In this document: positions 57,886 through 59,292 of the stretch, one piece after another
Position numbering within the stretch: the first letter of the stretch is position 1
Layout of the letters: each line of letters opens with the position of its first letter
Assembly (NCBI GenBank): GCA_902384795.1
Contig: CABMDC010000021.1
Location: forward strand, 1-59,292
DNA from: Candidatus Gugararchaeum adminiculabundum
GTDB lineage: Archaea > Micrarchaeota > Micrarchaeia > Burarchaeales > Gugararchaeaceae
Length of the DNA stretch: 59,292 nucleotides
Direction of reading: 5' to 3'
Program-made: the position numbers and the translations under genes
The notes under the pieces: generated by a model
The model's database searches: none
Told to the model about the DNA's origin: nothing
What the model saw: only the letters and a program-made list of their open reading frames with translations

Positions 57886-59292
57886 ATGAACAAGGGAAAT
57901 CTAGAAGGACAGCCGATTCTGGTTCTGCCAGAGGGCTCGAACAGGCTTTTGGGCAGGGACGCCCAGAGGACAAACATAGCAGTGGCATTCGCCGTGGCGA
58001 GCGCCATCCGCACAACACTCGGCCCCAGGGGAATGGATAAAATGCTGGTATCCGAGCTCGGAGACATTGTGATCACAAACGATGGTGCAACCATTCTTCA
58101 GGAAATGAACGTGGAGCACCCGGCTGCAAAAATCATGGTTGAAATCGCAAAAACACAGGACAAGGAAGTGGGCGACGGCACAACCACAGCGGTTCTTCTT
58201 GCAGGCACACTGCTCAAAAAGGCAGGAGAACTTTTGGACCAGGACATTCACCCAAGCACAATAATCAACGGCTATAATTTGGCTGCCAAGGAATGCGGAA
58301 AAATCCTGAACACCATTTCAACAAAAATTTCCCTGAGTGACACGGAAACCCTTGAAAGGATTGCAAGCATTTCCATGGGCTCCAAATCCGTGGGCGTAGG
58401 AGATTCCAAGGACGCGCTCGCAAAGCTCGTGGTAAAGGCGGTTTCCCAGGTCGCGGAAAACAAGAACGGGAAAATTTCCGTGGACGCTGATTTCATAAAA
58501 CTGGAAAAGAAGTCAGGCGGGGATATCGGAGACACCACACTAATCCAAGGCGTTTTAGTGGACAAGGAAATAGTCCACACCGGAATGCCCAAGAAAGTGG
58601 AGAAGGCGAAAATCGCCTTGATCGATTCCGCGCTCGAAATCGAGAAGACGGAAATCGATGCCAAGATTGAAATCACGAGCCCTGACCAGATGCAGGCGTT
58701 CCTCGCTCAGGAGGAAAAAATGCTCAAGGACATGGTCGAGAAAATCGAAAAGTCCGGTGCAAATGTCATCTTCTGCCAAAAGGGAATCGATGACATGGCG
58801 CAGCATTATCTTAGCACCAAGAAAATCGTTGCAGTCCGAAGAGTGAAGAAGAGCGACATGGAAAAATTGGCACGAGCAACAGGCGCAAGCATAGCCACTT
58901 CGCTGGATGATTTGAACGAGAAGCAGCTCGGGTTCGCAGGCGTAGTTGAGGAAAAGAAAGTCGCAGGCGAGCAGATGGTTTTTGTGGAAAACTGCAAAGA
59001 CCCGAAGAGCGTGACAATTTTCATCCGCGCCTCGACCGAGCACGTGGTCAACGAGGGAGAAAGGGCAATCACCGATGCCATTGGCGCGGTGCGCAGCGCG
59101 CTCGAAGAGGGCACCTACGTAACCGGCGGGGGAAGCACTGAAATCGAAGTTGCAGCGCATCTCCAGCAGTACGCAATAAAGATCGGGGGCCGCGAGCAGC
59201 TCGCAATCCAGGCATTCGCAGAAGCCATTGAATCGGTTCCAAGGACTCTCGCAGAAAGCACTGGAATGGACGCCATTGACACACTTGTTGAT
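57886..59292 (+). CDS. thsA: Thermosome (group II chaperonin) subunit, 3' end outside window
   Basis: About 469 residues visible, running off the right edge. The N-terminus is [20 protein letters not shown]-like, followed by [24 protein letters not shown], the ATP-phosphate motif [13 protein letters not shown] and the apical and hinge domains with [19 protein letters not shown] and [14 protein letters not shown]. It forms a double-ring ATP-driven folding chamber in the cytosol and works with prefoldin (pfdA at 23734). Start ATG 57886 follows GGAGGGA. About 70-80 residues should remain outside the window. Confidence 0.97.
   Translation, partial: MNKGNLEGQPILVLPEGSNRLLGRDAQRTNIAVAFAVASAIRTTLGPRGMDKMLVSELGDIVITNDGATILQEMNVEHPAAKIMVEIAKTQDKEVGDGTTTAVLLAGTLLKKAGELLDQDIHPSTIINGYNLAAKECGKILNTISTKISLSDTETLERIASISMGSKSVGVGDSKDALAKLVVKAVSQVAENKNGKISVDADFIKLEKKSGGDIGDTTLIQGVLVDKEIVHTGMPKKVEKAKIALIDSALEIEKTEIDAKIEITSPDQMQAFLAQEEKMLKDMVEKIEKSGANVIFCQKGIDDMAQHYLSTKKIVAVRRVKKSDMEKLARATGASIATSLDDLNEKQLGFAGVVEEKKVAGEQMVFVENCKDPKSVTIFIRASTEHVVNEGERAITDAIGAVRSALEEGTYVTGGGSTEIEVAAHLQQYAIKIGGREQLAIQAFAEAIESVPRTLAESTGMDAIDTLVD

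Noticed and set aside
1-59292. CRISPR arrays, insertion sequences, integrases or prophage genes
   Set aside because: I saw no regularly spaced repeats, transposase or phage-like proteins. The only notable repeats are the 24-nt promoter pair and local hairpins.

Overview
The window comes from an archaeon. The evidence is eukaryote-like ribosomal proteins (S19e, L31e, L39e, L18ae/LX), aIF6, aRF1, prefoldin, an Rpr2-type RNase P protein, SRP54/FtsY, a thermosome, diphthamide genes, HMG-CoA reductase, a geranylgeranyl reductase and an archaeal S-layer protein. Many genes have a TTTAAA/TTATAA-type TATA box about 25-28 nt before the ATG, as expected for leaderless archaeal transcripts, while genes inside operons carry GGTGA/GAGGTG ribosome-binding sites. 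A lone 5S rRNA gene, tRNA introns at unusual sites, a UAU isoleucine tRNA and many orphan secreted proteins point to a DPANN-type lineage (Micrarchaeota/Diapherotrites-like). That placement is inference.

Region 1 (1-13.7 kb) makes surface glycans and lipids. It holds a polysaccharide flippase (cut by the window edge), a UDP-sugar epimerase, a UDP-ManNAcA-type dehydrogenase, a Gfo/Idh oxidoreductase, a hexapeptide N-acetyltransferase, a GT4 glycosyltransferase, a methyltransferase, a phosphohexomutase, a sugar nucleotidyltransferase, an AglH/WecA-type phosphoglycosyltransferase, a divergent STT3/AglB-like membrane protein and HMG-CoA reductase. Together they could build a nucleotide-activated, 3-amino-sugar-uronate-type glycan on a dolichol carrier and transfer it to protein such as the S-layer.

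Region 2 (13.8-20.6 kb) is mixed: a protein with three sigma-region-4-like modules, the 5S rRNA, a PAC2 protein, an ICMT-like methyltransferase, a bacterial-type lipoprotein signal peptidase (rare in archaea), tRNA-Leu(UAA), a Trm61-like methyltransferase with a Cys-rich N-terminus, a three-repeat DNA-binding-like protein, SRP54 and a doubly interrupted tRNA-Ile(UAU). Region 3 (20.6-25.1 kb) is a compact co-oriented translation/secretion operon: rnp4, rps19e, pdcd5, rpl39e, rpl31e, eif6, a tRNA-binding OB protein, rplX, pfdA, ftsY.

Region 4 (25.1-46.8 kb) is housekeeping: a radical SAM enzyme, geranylgeranyl reductase, diphthamide genes dphB and dph2, DUF63, PEP synthase, UMP kinase, translin, a serine module (class V aminotransferase, SerA-like, SerRS), a standard beta-carbonic anhydrase beside a strange divergent relative, and aRF1, with several orphan genes. 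Region 5 (46.8-57.7 kb, all minus strand) encodes cell-envelope proteins: a lipobox lipoprotein, a 691-aa membrane protein sharing its four-Cys domain, the S-layer protein with a structured leader, a stand-alone NFACT-R protein and a 1394-aa membrane-anchored coiled-coil protein. The window ends inside a thermosome gene. I saw no CRISPR array, insertion sequence or prophage.
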